Assembly: GCA_036499395.1 (NCBI GenBank) | Contig: DASYDW010000136.1 | Location: forward strand, 1 to 64,000 | From: Pirellulales bacterium | GTDB lineage: Bacteria; Planctomycetota; Planctomycetia; Pirellulales; JACPPG01 | DNA: 64,000 nucleotides | Direction: 5' to 3' | Part shown: positions 21,446 to 30,625 of the stretch, piece after piece | Position numbering within the stretch: the stretch's first letter is position 1 | Layout of the letters: each line of letters starts with the position of its first letter | Translations under genes and position numbers: made by a program | Notes under the pieces: model-generated | Seen by the model: the letters and a program-made list of their open reading frames with translations, nothing else | What the model was told of the DNA's origin: nothing | The model's database searches: none

Positions 21446-21871
21446 ATGGGTTCGAATTTCACACGAGGACGCGTGCTGCAAGGTGTGGCACTATTGTTCG
21501 AAGGGGACATTTGGGTCGAGGATGATACGGCCAAGGCCGGGGCTGTGCCGTGGAAGGCCGGCTATTTCTCGCCCAAAACCACCGCGGTTATTTCCGGCGA
21601 TTGCCGTTTGGAACTGGGCGACGGTCGCACCGGCACAATGACCTGCATGAAAAGCCAGCCGGGCATGAGCGGTGGATCCAGCCTCCAATTTCACGGCGTC
21701 GGCCCCTTATCTGGGCCAGGCAACAAAGGCACCGAAGAATTCCTGCCCGAGCGCGTCGACCTGCGACTGACGCGTGTCGAAATGGAGCTTTACCAGCGTG
21801 CCGCGCAAGCAGACGGCTTAAGTCTCACGATCTGGATCCGCAATCGGCTGCGCGCATCGCTGAAAGGCTAG
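21446..21871 (+). CDS. Small hypothetical protein with ribbon-helix-helix-like C-terminus
   Basis: About 141 residues. The N-terminal 90 residues are Gly-rich and match nothing I know. The last 40 ('VDLRLTRVEMELYQRAAQAD', then GLSLTIWIRNRLRASLKG) have the strand-helix-helix pattern of CopG/Arc-type DNA-binding or mobilisation proteins, in particular the 'GLSL..WIR..L' ending. It may bind DNA, but no partner gene (toxin or relaxase) is adjacent. The start is ATG 21446 or the TTG just before it; a GAGG stands upstream. Confidence 0.55.
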   Translation: MGSNFTRGRVLQGVALLFEGDIWVEDDTAKAGAVPWKAGYFSPKTTAVISGDCRLELGDGRTGTMTCMKSQPGMSGGSSLQFHGVGPLSGPGNKGTEEFLPERVDLRLTRVEMELYQRAAQADGLSLTIWIRNRLRASLKG

Positions 21872-21907
21872 CGGTAGGAACGACGGGCAACCGACAATCT
21901 CAGAGAG

Positions 21908-23986
21908 TCATGTGGCCGGTGGCGTTTTGCTTTTGCGATCAGCCGTGTGGCGGTCGAGCGCCTCTTTGAGAATCCGCATCACGTCGGGAAGCTGTTGCAT
22001 ACGCGACAGTTCCGCTTGTTGATCCTGGCCTTGTTGCGCGTCGCGGCGGCGAGCGGTCTGGTATCGTTCAGCGTACTGTCCATTGAGTTGCAGGCCGTTC
22101 AGCTTGTTTTGCTCGTCGCTCAAATCCATCTCCTCGACCGTCAACTTGGCCCAGGTGTTGGCGTGTCGTTTAGCGGTCGCCACATCCTTAATCCTGCGCG
22201 AGACGGCCAGCCGGTCTTCGCTCACGGCGATCGACCGCTCGATAAGCGTAATAAACTGCTCCTGACGCGCGACCGCTTCTGGATCGACCGGACTCGTGGC
22301 TGCGTCGGCCGTCATGATTGTCTTTTGACGCCGCCATTCGTTGGCCAAGGGGCCACCTGGGTCGCGGGCCACCTCGACATCGAGCGAGGCCCGAAACATC
22401 GGTCGCACTTCAGGCACGTTCAAGAAACGATTCAGCTCGGCTTGCCATTGGGCGGCCTTCTCTTGTAGCGGCGCCTCGAGCGATTTGAATTCATCCGCTT
22501 CCAGAGTCGTCGACCAGATAATTGCGTCCGGTTGCAGAGCGTGCAGCTTTTCCTGTTCGGCCAATGAGCCGGTTACCTCGGACATATAGCGCTGCGCGGT
22601 TGCAAAATCGGTGACCTGGCGCGTTGCCTCGATCAGTTTTTGCAGACTACCGATCGTCTGGCGGCGCAGCGACAGGCGGTCGACCGCCATAACGTCGACG
22701 ACAAATACTCCCTGCTCGCGTAGACGCTTTGTGATCCGCCCCTTCGGCATGCTAGCCATGCGCGCCTCGAGAGCCTGATGCAGGATCGGCAGCACCCCGG
22801 AAAGCTTGCGAACGCGGGTGAGTTCGGCGGTGTATTCCTTGCGCTGCTCGTCAACGCGTGGTTTGAATCCCTTATCGCGATCAATGTCCGCCGCGGCAAG
22901 CCAGATGTTGCGCGAGCGTTTCTCGATCTGCGTCGAGAATTCCGCCAGCTTGTCGGCCCATTGCTGCCCTATCTGGCGCGCCGTGGCCTCGTTGGTTACC
23001 TTTTTCAGAATCGACGCCAGCTCGCCCTGCAAGCCGATCAGGGCTTCCATCGAATCGAAGTACGCTTTGACTTGTGCGGGGGACGACGGCCCGGCAGGCA
23101 TCTGCTGCGGCTGGTTTTCGTCCTTTTCATCGCCCTCGTCGTCATCGGGGATGTTGTTCGGAGTAACCGTGGCCGCAGTGGGGGGCGCCGGCGTGGCGGC
23201 CGGCGGTATCGTCGCTGGCGGCGTTGCCGGAGCCCCAGCGGTTGCCGGCGGGGTTGCTACCGCGGGGGGCGTCACCGGCGCAGCGGTAGGTTGTGGTGGT
23301 GCCGTTGGCGCGGGAGCAGCGGCTACTTGCTGTTGTGGTGGTATGACCGGCGGAACACTCTTTGCCGGCCCTCGCATGAGCATCACGGCGATCCCAATCG
23401 CAAGCATGATGACCAATACGCCGCCGCCGAGCGCGGCGTATAGCAGCCAGGCCGGGCGCTTCGATCGAGGCTTTGCCAATGCAGACGACAACGGCGCCTG
23501 CGACGCCCCGTCGAATCCGGAAGCCATGCCGGCCGCAACGCCGCTGAGCAAATCGTCCGAAAACGCATCCGCCGCACTTGGCGGCGAAACGGACGACGCC
23601 GGCGCAGACGCCGGTTTCTGTGTCGCAGCGGCGACCGAGCCTACGCTACGTGCGGGCTCGCCCGGCACGCGCAGTTTGGCACCGCAACCGGGACATGCGA
23701 CTTGCCGCCCGGCGGCGGCCGCCGGCGCACGGATCTTCTTCTGGCAGCCCTCGCACGAAAAGTCGATGGTGGTTGACTTGGAACCAGCAGCGCGTACACC
23801 CGATCGCGCATCGGGATTGATAGCCCCCGCTGAAGCGCGCTCCGCTGCGGAAACGCCGGAATTCGCCGCGACCTGTGGGACCGTGATCTTCGCCTGGCAC
23901 TGCGGACACTGGCCCTGGCGGCCGGCGTACTGGTCCTTCAGGCGCAGTGTGGCCTGGCAACTCGGACATGAAAATTGAATGGCCAT
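21908..23986 (-). CDS. Membrane protein with two N-terminal zinc ribbons and coiled-coil C-terminus
   Basis: A 692-residue hypothetical protein. Two zinc-ribbon units stand at the N-terminus: Cys7/Cys10 with Cys27/Cys30, and a second at about 78-101 ('FSCEGCQKKI' and 'VACPGCGAKL'). A single transmembrane segment follows (WLLYAALGGGVLVIMLAIGI, about 183-202), then a Pro/Ala/Thr-rich stretch of about 70 residues and a long helical part with many charged residues, probably extracytoplasmic coiled coil. Such zinc-ribbon/TM architectures are frequent in Planctomycetota and have no known function. It diverges from metK. Confidence 0.75.
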   Translation of the reverse strand: MAIQFSCPSCQATLRLKDQYAGRQGQCPQCQAKITVPQVAANSGVSAAERASAGAINPDARSGVRAAGSKSTTIDFSCEGCQKKIRAPAAAAGRQVACPGCGAKLRVPGEPARSVGSVAAATQKPASAPASSVSPPSAADAFSDDLLSGVAAGMASGFDGASQAPLSSALAKPRSKRPAWLLYAALGGGVLVIMLAIGIAVMLMRGPAKSVPPVIPPQQQVAAAPAPTAPPQPTAAPVTPPAVATPPATAGAPATPPATIPPAATPAPPTAATVTPNNIPDDDEGDEKDENQPQQMPAGPSSPAQVKAYFDSMEALIGLQGELASILKKVTNEATARQIGQQWADKLAEFSTQIEKRSRNIWLAAADIDRDKGFKPRVDEQRKEYTAELTRVRKLSGVLPILHQALEARMASMPKGRITKRLREQGVFVVDVMAVDRLSLRRQTIGSLQKLIEATRQVTDFATAQRYMSEVTGSLAEQEKLHALQPDAIIWSTTLEADEFKSLEAPLQEKAAQWQAELNRFLNVPEVRPMFRASLDVEVARDPGGPLANEWRRQKTIMTADAATSPVDPEAVARQEQFITLIERSIAVSEDRLAVSRRIKDVATAKRHANTWAKLTVEEMDLSDEQNKLNGLQLNGQYAERYQTARRRDAQQGQDQQAELSRMQQLPDVMRILKEALDRHTADRKSKTPPAT

Positions 23987-24197
23987 ACACTGCGATTCAA
24001 CGGCCCTAGCTCGCCGCTCGTATAACCCAAGCGGCGGACGCTACGACAAGCCGATGACTTAAAGAGTCGATTGCCTGGTCCGGCCCCAGAAGTATTATGT
24101 TCTGCGGCTGCAGGCCGGGCAAAAACTACGTACGGTACAATATGCCCGTTCGTGGCACAGGCGCACCGTTTTGCCGTCGCGGATCGCCTCCGGTAGG

Positions 24198-24227
24198 TTG
24201 CCGGTAATGCCCCCGCGTGGCTATAAT
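24198..24227 (+). promoter_or_regulatory. Candidate promoter of metK
   Basis: A perfect TATAAT (24222-24227) is preceded by TTGCCG (24198-24203) with an 18-bp spacer. The metK start codon lies about 70 bp further on, leaving room for a short leader and the GAGGAG ribosome site. Confidence 0.5.
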
Positions 24228-24305
24228 AGCTCGATTCTGGGCCGGCTGGCCCTTTTCGCGTGCGCGCTCCCAACATCCGCTATCAAGTTTCGAGGAGACT
24301 CATCC

Positions 24306-25490
<1,185 letters not shown>

Positions 25491-25526
25491 CGTCGAGAAG
25501 CACGAACGAACCGAGAAATCGACCGC

Positions 25527-26492
25527 ATGGATCGGCAGTCGAGCATCGAAGGGCGCGCGGCCATTGTACGGTCGCTTGCGCCGTTCGGCGAGTTGCTGCC
25601 CGGACTGATCGCGATTCTGCTCGCCCTGCAAGTCGGTATGGCGCTCGTGCTGGTGACGCGCCGTTTGCAGGGCGCCATAACGCCAGCGTCTTCGCCCGGC
25701 TGGCCGGTCGCTTGGATGGTGTTGGCGGCACTCGTCGCCGCCGCAACGCGGGGCGTGTGGTGGAATTATGATCGCCTAGCAAAAGGTCCTGGGCATGCGA
25801 TAGGATGGTTTGTGCCGGTCGCGGCCCTCGTGTTAACGGCGTTGGCCCTCACCTCTTTGCGGATGTCGATCGCCGCTGACCTCGTGCTGTGGGGAATCGT
25901 CGCAATCGAGGAAGTGGCGACGACCCTATGGCTAGACGGACCGGGATACCGGCGCGCGATGGCATTCGTCGGTCGGCATTGGCCTGGCAATGGCCCCCTG
26001 GCTGAACGGCTGCGGTCACGAATCGGGATTCCAGATCAGCCATCGGCCGAGATCCGTCCGCCGTCGTCCGGGCGTTCGCGTTTGGCGGCCGACGCCGGTA
26101 GCTCGATCGACGAGTTGTTGACTGCGTCGGCGCAAATGGCGCAGCGCTTCGAACGTCTGCAATCCGCCGACGGGCGCGACGTGCTGGCCGGCATGACCAC
26201 GATGCAGTTCACGGCCGGTCAAGTCACGGCGCACGTTCACCTGGCCTTCTGTCCGCCATTTGCCCATGTGCCGCGGATCGATTATCGACAAATCGCGGGA
26301 CCAGCGGCACGGCTGAAGCTGGGACAGGTTTTACCTCACGGCGTCCGCATTGACGTTAAGTTGGCGGCGCCCGCGGCGGAACGGACGCAGTTGCGTCTGG
26401 AACTTCGGGCCTCGCAAGAGCCGCAGCAAACTGCGGAGACCGCGAAGCATATAACAGAATTGGAACGCGGCGCCGATGCCGCACGATCGTGA
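25527..26492 (+). CDS. Hypothetical membrane protein
   Basis: A 321-residue protein with no family I recognise. Four hydrophobic segments lie in the N-terminal half (about 19-41, 58-75, 90-110 and 117-130), followed by a soluble part of about 170 residues. That part has a beta-strand-rich section with 'TTMQFTAGQVTAHVHLAFCP' and 'EWELRL'-like alternation near the end. It starts about 35 bp behind metK on the same strand and could be cotranscribed with it. No motif suggests a role. Confidence 0.6.
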   Translation: MDRQSSIEGRAAIVRSLAPFGELLPGLIAILLALQVGMALVLVTRRLQGAITPASSPGWPVAWMVLAALVAAATRGVWWNYDRLAKGPGHAIGWFVPVAALVLTALALTSLRMSIAADLVLWGIVAIEEVATTLWLDGPGYRRAMAFVGRHWPGNGPLAERLRSRIGIPDQPSAEIRPPSSGRSRLAADAGSSIDELLTASAQMAQRFERLQSADGRDVLAGMTTMQFTAGQVTAHVHLAFCPPFAHVPRIDYRQIAGPAARLKLGQVLPHGVRIDVKLAAPAAERTQLRLELRASQEPQQTAETAKHITELERGADAARS

Positions 26493-26604
26493 TCGAAGGC
26501 GGGAGTGGAGTACATTGAACCAGGTCAGCCTGCGTGTGCGGGAACGCGGTCTGGCCGACTGCTTTTGATCTGACATCCTCGGTTAATTTCAAGGGAGACA
26601 CTGC

Positions 26605-27471
26605 GTGGATCTGATCTATCGATACGACCCGTTTCAGCCGATCGTCGTCAATCGTCCGACGAATGCCGACGAGGCGATCCAGGCGCTGGTGGAAGGAAAC
26701 CGCCGGCTGGTCGAACTGGTCGGGCACATGCAGAACGCCACGTTGGGCGATCCGGTCACCGGTGAGATCGTCGTGCCGATCAGCCCGATCTCGATGGGCC
26801 TACCCTTCTTTTCCGGGGGCGTGCTTGACCAGGAACCCTTTGCCATGTTCCTGGGCTGTTCCGACGCCCGTGTGCCGATCGAATCGATCTTCGATACCAG
26901 CTTCAACGAGCTGTTCGTGGTACGCATGGCGGGTAACGGACTCAGCACCGAAGGCATCGGCAGCTTCACCTACGGGGTCCGCAATTTCACGAAATCCGTG
27001 AAGGTTCTGACCGTGCTGGGGCATACCGGCTGTGGCGCGGTGACCGCGGCAGTGAACACGTACCTAGCGCCGAATGAATACGCCAACATCGGCTTCACGC
27101 ACGCGCTGCGAACGCTGGTCGACCGGATCATGATCGGCGTGCGCGGGGCCGCCAAATCGATCGAACGCAGCTGCGGCCGAGACGTCACGAAGCATCCGAA
27201 TTATCGTGCTGTACTTTTAGACGTGTCGGTGTACTTGAACGCAGCAATCACAGCCCTCGACCTGCAGCGAGAATTGGGCGCGATCTCGAACGATACGCCG
27301 CCTGTCTATTACGGCGTGTGCGATCTAAAGACATTGCTCGTGACCTCGGCGCCGGTGCATGGAACATCCAGGGTGCCAGACCTGCGTCGGGCGCCGCACG
27401 ATGCGACCGCGTTCGTGGAATTGGGCAAGGAACTGGTCGAAGTGCTGGTGGCCAACGGCGCGCTGGCTTAG
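26605..27471 (+). CDS. Beta-class carbonic anhydrase
   Basis: A 288-residue zinc enzyme that interconverts CO2 and bicarbonate. The zinc and catalytic residues are in place: 'LGCSDARVPIESIFD' gives the first Cys and the Asp/Arg dyad, and 'VLGHTGCGAVTAAV' gives the His and second Cys. 'VVRMAGNG' in between is also typical. There is a longer middle segment (about 150-215) than in the shortest relatives. GTG 26605 is chosen as it follows GGGAGA at the right distance. No signal peptide, so it acts in the cytoplasm. Confidence 0.88.
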   Translation: MDLIYRYDPFQPIVVNRPTNADEAIQALVEGNRRLVELVGHMQNATLGDPVTGEIVVPISPISMGLPFFSGGVLDQEPFAMFLGCSDARVPIESIFDTSFNELFVVRMAGNGLSTEGIGSFTYGVRNFTKSVKVLTVLGHTGCGAVTAAVNTYLAPNEYANIGFTHALRTLVDRIMIGVRGAAKSIERSCGRDVTKHPNYRAVLLDVSVYLNAAITALDLQRELGAISNDTPPVYYGVCDLKTLLVTSAPVHGTSRVPDLRRAPHDATAFVELGKELVEVLVANGALA

Positions 27472-27652
27472 CAGGCGCAAAGCACCTTCCCCCTCGCTCG
27501 CGGCCCAATCGGTCCTTGCGCCGAGGCTACCCGCGAGGGAGGGCATCGCAACGATGTTGACCACGGCTTGCCGAAGTCGCCGCAGGCCGCATAATTGGGC
27601 ACTCGACGTTCCTCATTCGTAAACTCTCGTAGATTTTGGACGCGACGTAAAA

Positions 27653-27769
27653 ATGGCCCGCTGGCCGCGACATACCTGGACCACGCTCTACACGTACCTG
27701 GCCGTGTTCATCCTCTTTCCAGTGTGCTGCGCGCTGGCGTACGCCTGGGTGCGCGGCTGGCATTTTTGA
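27653..27769 (+). CDS. Putative 38-residue single-span membrane protein
   Basis: A short frame from ATG 27653 to TGA 27767-27769. The peptide begins with the basic, aromatic stretch MARWPRHTWTTLYTYL, continues with a hydrophobic core AVFILFPVCCALAYAW and ends VRGWHF. Charged residues at both ends and a single hydrophobic span are what a small membrane protein looks like, and the Trp/Tyr residues sit at the predicted interfaces. There is no clear ribosome site upstream, so it is tentative. It lies between the carbonic anhydrase gene and the convergent pseudopilin gene. Confidence 0.35.
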   Translation: MARWPRHTWTTLYTYLAVFILFPVCCALAYAWVRGWHF

Positions 27770-27790
27770 ACGTGCAGGACCGTCGAACAA

Positions 27791-28546
27791 TCATTGCACC
27801 GGTTGAAACCTGTTTGTGCCGTTGGCCATGTCGTCGTTGACCCAACGTTGAAAGTCAACGAACGGGACGGTTGCCGCATGACCGTCCGCGTATAAGTAAT
27901 TCGCACAGTCGTAATGCTGCTGAGGATTAACTTCGGACAAGATATTAGGCCAGGCCTGGCCACGCACGATCGCGCTGTTGGCGTACCAGGTTGAACAATG
28001 TGCATGGTCGTCGTTATAGGGATCGGCACGGCTGCTTGCGCCCTCGAAGAGTATGACAAGGCTATGGGTGTCACGCATCTGATTGATATTCAGAAGCGTG
28101 CCAACCCGCGGCCCTCCAGCCTCGGGGGGTACTGCTACGTACTCGTTGATAACGTAGCTAGTTCCGCGGACGCCACTGGCGTTGGGATCGACTCGTGCTT
28201 CTTCCAACGGGTCGTCGGGGCAAAGCCGCATGTCATCGACGTTCTCGCAGTACAAGCCGACGGTTACGATCCACGACGCGCTGTTCGCCGTTGCTGATTG
28301 CGCCGCGCTGGCGTCGGAATGGTACGTAAACGGGAGATGTCCGTTGTTATTGTTGATGTACATATGGATGCCCAATCCCAATTGATGGAGATTGTTGAGG
28401 CATTTCATACGCCTGGCACTTTCCCGTGCGTATTGCACCGCCGGCAATAGCATGGCGATGAGCACGCCAATAATTGCCACGACGACCAATAGCTCAACGA
28501 GCGTAAAGGCTCGTACTCTCGCGCGGTCAAAACGGCGGACGTACAT
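27791..28546 (-). CDS. DUF1559 pseudopilin-like protein
   Basis: A 251-residue protein with the planctomycete DUF1559 layout. The N-terminus carries a prepilin cleavage/methylation motif, '[20 protein letters not shown]' (about 12-31), so it should be processed by a prepilin peptidase and anchored like a type II pseudopilin. '[20 protein letters not shown]' marks the domain, and a late '[11 protein letters not shown]' corresponds to the 'DGS' motif common at the C-terminus. It lies 42 bp behind the dockerin-bearing PEP-CTERM gene on the same strand and may be cotranscribed with it. Function of the family is unknown. Confidence 0.85.
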   Translation of the reverse strand: MYVRRFDRARVRAFTLVELLVVVAIIGVLIAMLLPAVQYARESARRMKCLNNLHQLGLGIHMYINNNNGHLPFTYHSDASAAQSATANSASWIVTVGLYCENVDDMRLCPDDPLEEARVDPNASGVRGTSYVINEYVAVPPEAGGPRVGTLLNINQMRDTHSLVILFEGASSRADPYNDDHAHCSTWYANSAIVRGQAWPNILSEVNPQQHYDCANYLYADGHAATVPFVDFQRWVNDDMANGTNRFQPVQ

Positions 28547-28588
28547 GGCGAGGTTCCGAATGCTTGAAAGCGATTAAATACAGCAAGC

Positions 28589-29599
28589 CTATGAACGGGC
28601 AGGCGAGCCGAAGCGACGCGAGATGTGCATGGCCGCGCGGGCGAGCATGACGCTTGCCGCCGAGAGCACGAGCAGAATCGTGGTGGGCTCGGGAACAGCG
28701 ACGTTCGCGCTAAGACTAAGCCCTGGTTCCCAATTGGAGGAGATCAGCGCCAGGTCCTGGACGTTGACGATTCCATCGCGATTGGCGTCTCCGGGCAGCT
28801 GTCCGATTCCCCCCTTTGCGAGCCAATTCGAAGAGATGAGTGCGAGGTCCTGCGCATTGATCACGCCGTCGAAATTCACGTCAGCCATTGCAGCGCGGTA
28901 AAGAGCAGCAGTTGCATTGTCTTGCTGCGCGACAGAGGCATTGGTAGCGAAGGCGCCGGTATTTGGATCAGACGTTGCAAAGACATCAACTAGCGGAGAC
29001 GTGGTCAGCGTGATGCCATTGGCAAAATGCACGGTGATGTTAAAGGCGAACGCATATTCGCCGTTGGTCGGACCGGAACCGATATACAAATCCTTTTCCA
29101 ATTCGTGCGCGTCAAACAGCGAAACACCGTAGCCCTGATAAAACGAAGTCTTGCCATTGACGAAGACGTCGCCAAGCGCGGCCCCAGGATGCCCGACGGT
29201 GTCGCCTGCCCAACGATCCCAAACGTCCAGGTACGTGCCGGCAGGCGCTGTCGCTGCCGTGACACTGCTGCCGTCGGCAAAATACAGCGGCGAAAGGACG
29301 TTGTAGGTGGCCGTGTACGAAGGCCACGGGCCCGCGGTTTGCGCGAAACCATGGATCACTGAATAGTAAGTGCCGCTGCTATCCGAAAAAGGAGTGCCGC
29401 TGAATTGCTCAAGGAAGAGATTGCTCGGTGCAGCCGTGACATTCTGGTCGTCAAAGTAAGCGGATTGCGAGGCCGCGACGATCGAGGTGGGATTACCACT
29501 GTTTTCAAACGTAAGGGAAAGATTGAATCCGTGGCCGTAAGCACTCGTTGCACAGAGCGCCGCAAGCGCGATGCAGCTGAGAATGGCGAAAGCCTTCAT
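28589..29599 (-). CDS. PEP-CTERM protein with dockerin-like repeats, HG-family paralog 1
   Basis: A 336-residue exported protein. Signal peptide 1-22 ends in SAYG, which would leave His23 as the first mature residue. The core (about 60-215) is shared with the two genes upstream and keeps His137 ('GHPGAALG'), His165 ('DAHELEKD') and His191 ('ITVHF'). Two dockerin-like calcium repeats follow, 'DVNFDGVINAQDLALISSNW' and 'DANRDGIVNVQDLALISSNW', then the anchor 'VPEPTTILLVLSAASVMLA' and a basic tail. The other two paralogs lack the dockerin part. Probably displayed on the cell surface after exosortase processing; biochemical function unknown. Confidence 0.82.
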   Translation of the reverse strand: MKAFAILSCIALAALCATSAYGHGFNLSLTFENSGNPTSIVAASQSAYFDDQNVTAAPSNLFLEQFSGTPFSDSSGTYYSVIHGFAQTAGPWPSYTATYNVLSPLYFADGSSVTAATAPAGTYLDVWDRWAGDTVGHPGAALGDVFVNGKTSFYQGYGVSLFDAHELEKDLYIGSGPTNGEYAFAFNITVHFANGITLTTSPLVDVFATSDPNTGAFATNASVAQQDNATAALYRAAMADVNFDGVINAQDLALISSNWLAKGGIGQLPGDANRDGIVNVQDLALISSNWEPGLSLSANVAVPEPTTILLVLSAASVMLARAAMHISRRFGSPARS

Positions 29600-29660
29600 G
29601 TGCTAATCTCCCGTTTTGCGAATCGGAAAGGCGAGTTTGATCCGGCTGAGGCCGCGATCG

Positions 29661-29686
29661 CCCGGCCGCACTCGAGTGCGGCCGGG
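29661..29686. repeat. Perfect 26-bp palindrome between PEP-CTERM paralogs
   Basis: Bases 29661-29673 are the exact reverse complement of 29674-29686 (arms start CCCGGCCGCA; centre CTCGAG). It lies 15 bp after the stop of paralog 2 on the minus strand. No T-run follows, so it may be a terminator without U-tract, an mRNA 3' end stabiliser, or a protein-binding site. Confidence 0.6.
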
Positions 29687-29701
29687 CGGCGGGCGTTTGA
29701 T

Positions 29702-30547
29702 TCACGGCTGATCCCTGTCGTACGTCCGGCAACGGGACCGAAATCCGGCGGTCGCGACCGCTGCGATTCCAGCAGCTCCCAACAGGATGCCAGACGATGG
29801 CTCGGGCACGCCGACCGCGGCGTTGTAAAGGGCTTGCGTCGCCAGGTCTTGTTGCGCGAAAGGCGCGAAGGTGGCAAAGCCGCCCGGGTTTGCTGGATCA
29901 GTCGTGATATCGAGTGCAAAGACGTCGACGAGTGGGCCGCTATTGACCGTCTGCCCCCCCGCGAAATGGACCGTCACGTCAAAGGCGAAGCCATATTCGC
30001 CATACGTTTGCGTCGAATTCGCGGCGAGATAGACGTCCTTCTCGAGTTCGTGCGCATCGTAGAGCGAAACTCCGAAGCCGGGATAGAACGCCGCCGCACC
30101 GTCAACGTAAAGATCCCCTAGGGACGCCCCAGGGTGCGGATCGGTCAGAGGAGCGGGATTGCCGGCCCACAGGTCGAAGATGTGCAGCTGCGTTCCGGCC
30201 GACGCGAAAACCGCTGGGCCCGTTCCGTCCGAAAAGTAAAGCGGGCTGATGATGTTGAAGGTCACGCTTGTATATGCCGGAAATGGTCCCGACGTTTGCG
30301 CGAAGCCTTCGTCGGTCGGATAGCTGCCATCGGCGTTGGGAGAACTGTCAAACTGATCCAGAAACAGATTTGACGGACCGGGTGTTGGACTCACCGAGTC
30401 ATTATCGAGAACGGGCTGTGCCGAGCCGATCAGGAACGCCGAAGGATTTGCGTAGGAGTTCACCGACAAATCGAAGCCGTGGCCCCAGGAAATGTTTGGG
30501 AAAAGCAGGCCTAAACCCGCCAAGCTGAGAAGAAATCTAAATCGCAT
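29702..30547 (-). CDS. PEP-CTERM protein, HG-family paralog 2
   Basis: A 281-residue exported protein, plainly related to its neighbours on both sides. Signal peptide 1-22 ends ISWG, leaving His23 first in the mature form ('HGFDLSVNSY'). The conserved core shows 'PSNLFLDQFD', 'SPLYFSDGTG', His138 ('PHPGASLGDLYVDG'), His166 ('SLYDAHELEKD') and His194 ('DVTVHFAGG'). The C-terminus is a PEP-CTERM anchor, 'VPEPSSGILLGAAGIAAVA', with a basic tail. ATG 30547 is chosen since GGAG lies 9 bp before it and the signal peptide then starts at MRFRF. Role unknown; see the findings on a possible metal site. Confidence 0.82.
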   Translation of the reverse strand: MRFRFLLSLAGLGLLFPNISWGHGFDLSVNSYANPSAFLIGSAQPVLDNDSVSPTPGPSNLFLDQFDSSPNADGSYPTDEGFAQTSGPFPAYTSVTFNIISPLYFSDGTGPAVFASAGTQLHIFDLWAGNPAPLTDPHPGASLGDLYVDGAAAFYPGFGVSLYDAHELEKDVYLAANSTQTYGEYGFAFDVTVHFAGGQTVNSGPLVDVFALDITTDPANPGGFATFAPFAQQDLATQALYNAAVGVPEPSSGILLGAAGIAAVATAGFRSRCRTYDRDQP

Positions 30548-30579
30548 GATCGTTGACTCCAAGTGTTCTTGTCAGAGCG

Positions 30580-30608
30580 GCTAGCCGCCGCAGCGCGCGG
30601 CGGCTAGC
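30580..30608. repeat. 12-bp perfect hairpin between PEP-CTERM paralogs
   Basis: Bases 30580-30591 (GCTAGCCGCCGC) pair perfectly with 30597-30608 around a 5-base loop. It stands 18 bp after the stop of paralog 3 and upstream of paralog 2, in the same relative place as the palindrome at 29661. No U-tract follows. Confidence 0.6.
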
Positions 30609-30625
30609 ACGCCGAAGGTCAGGTG

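Noticed and set aside
22806-23978. 390-codon plus-strand open frame opposite the zinc-ribbon gene
   Set aside because: Low-complexity Gly/Ala-rich product, a mirror of the Pro/Ala/Thr-rich part of the sense gene.
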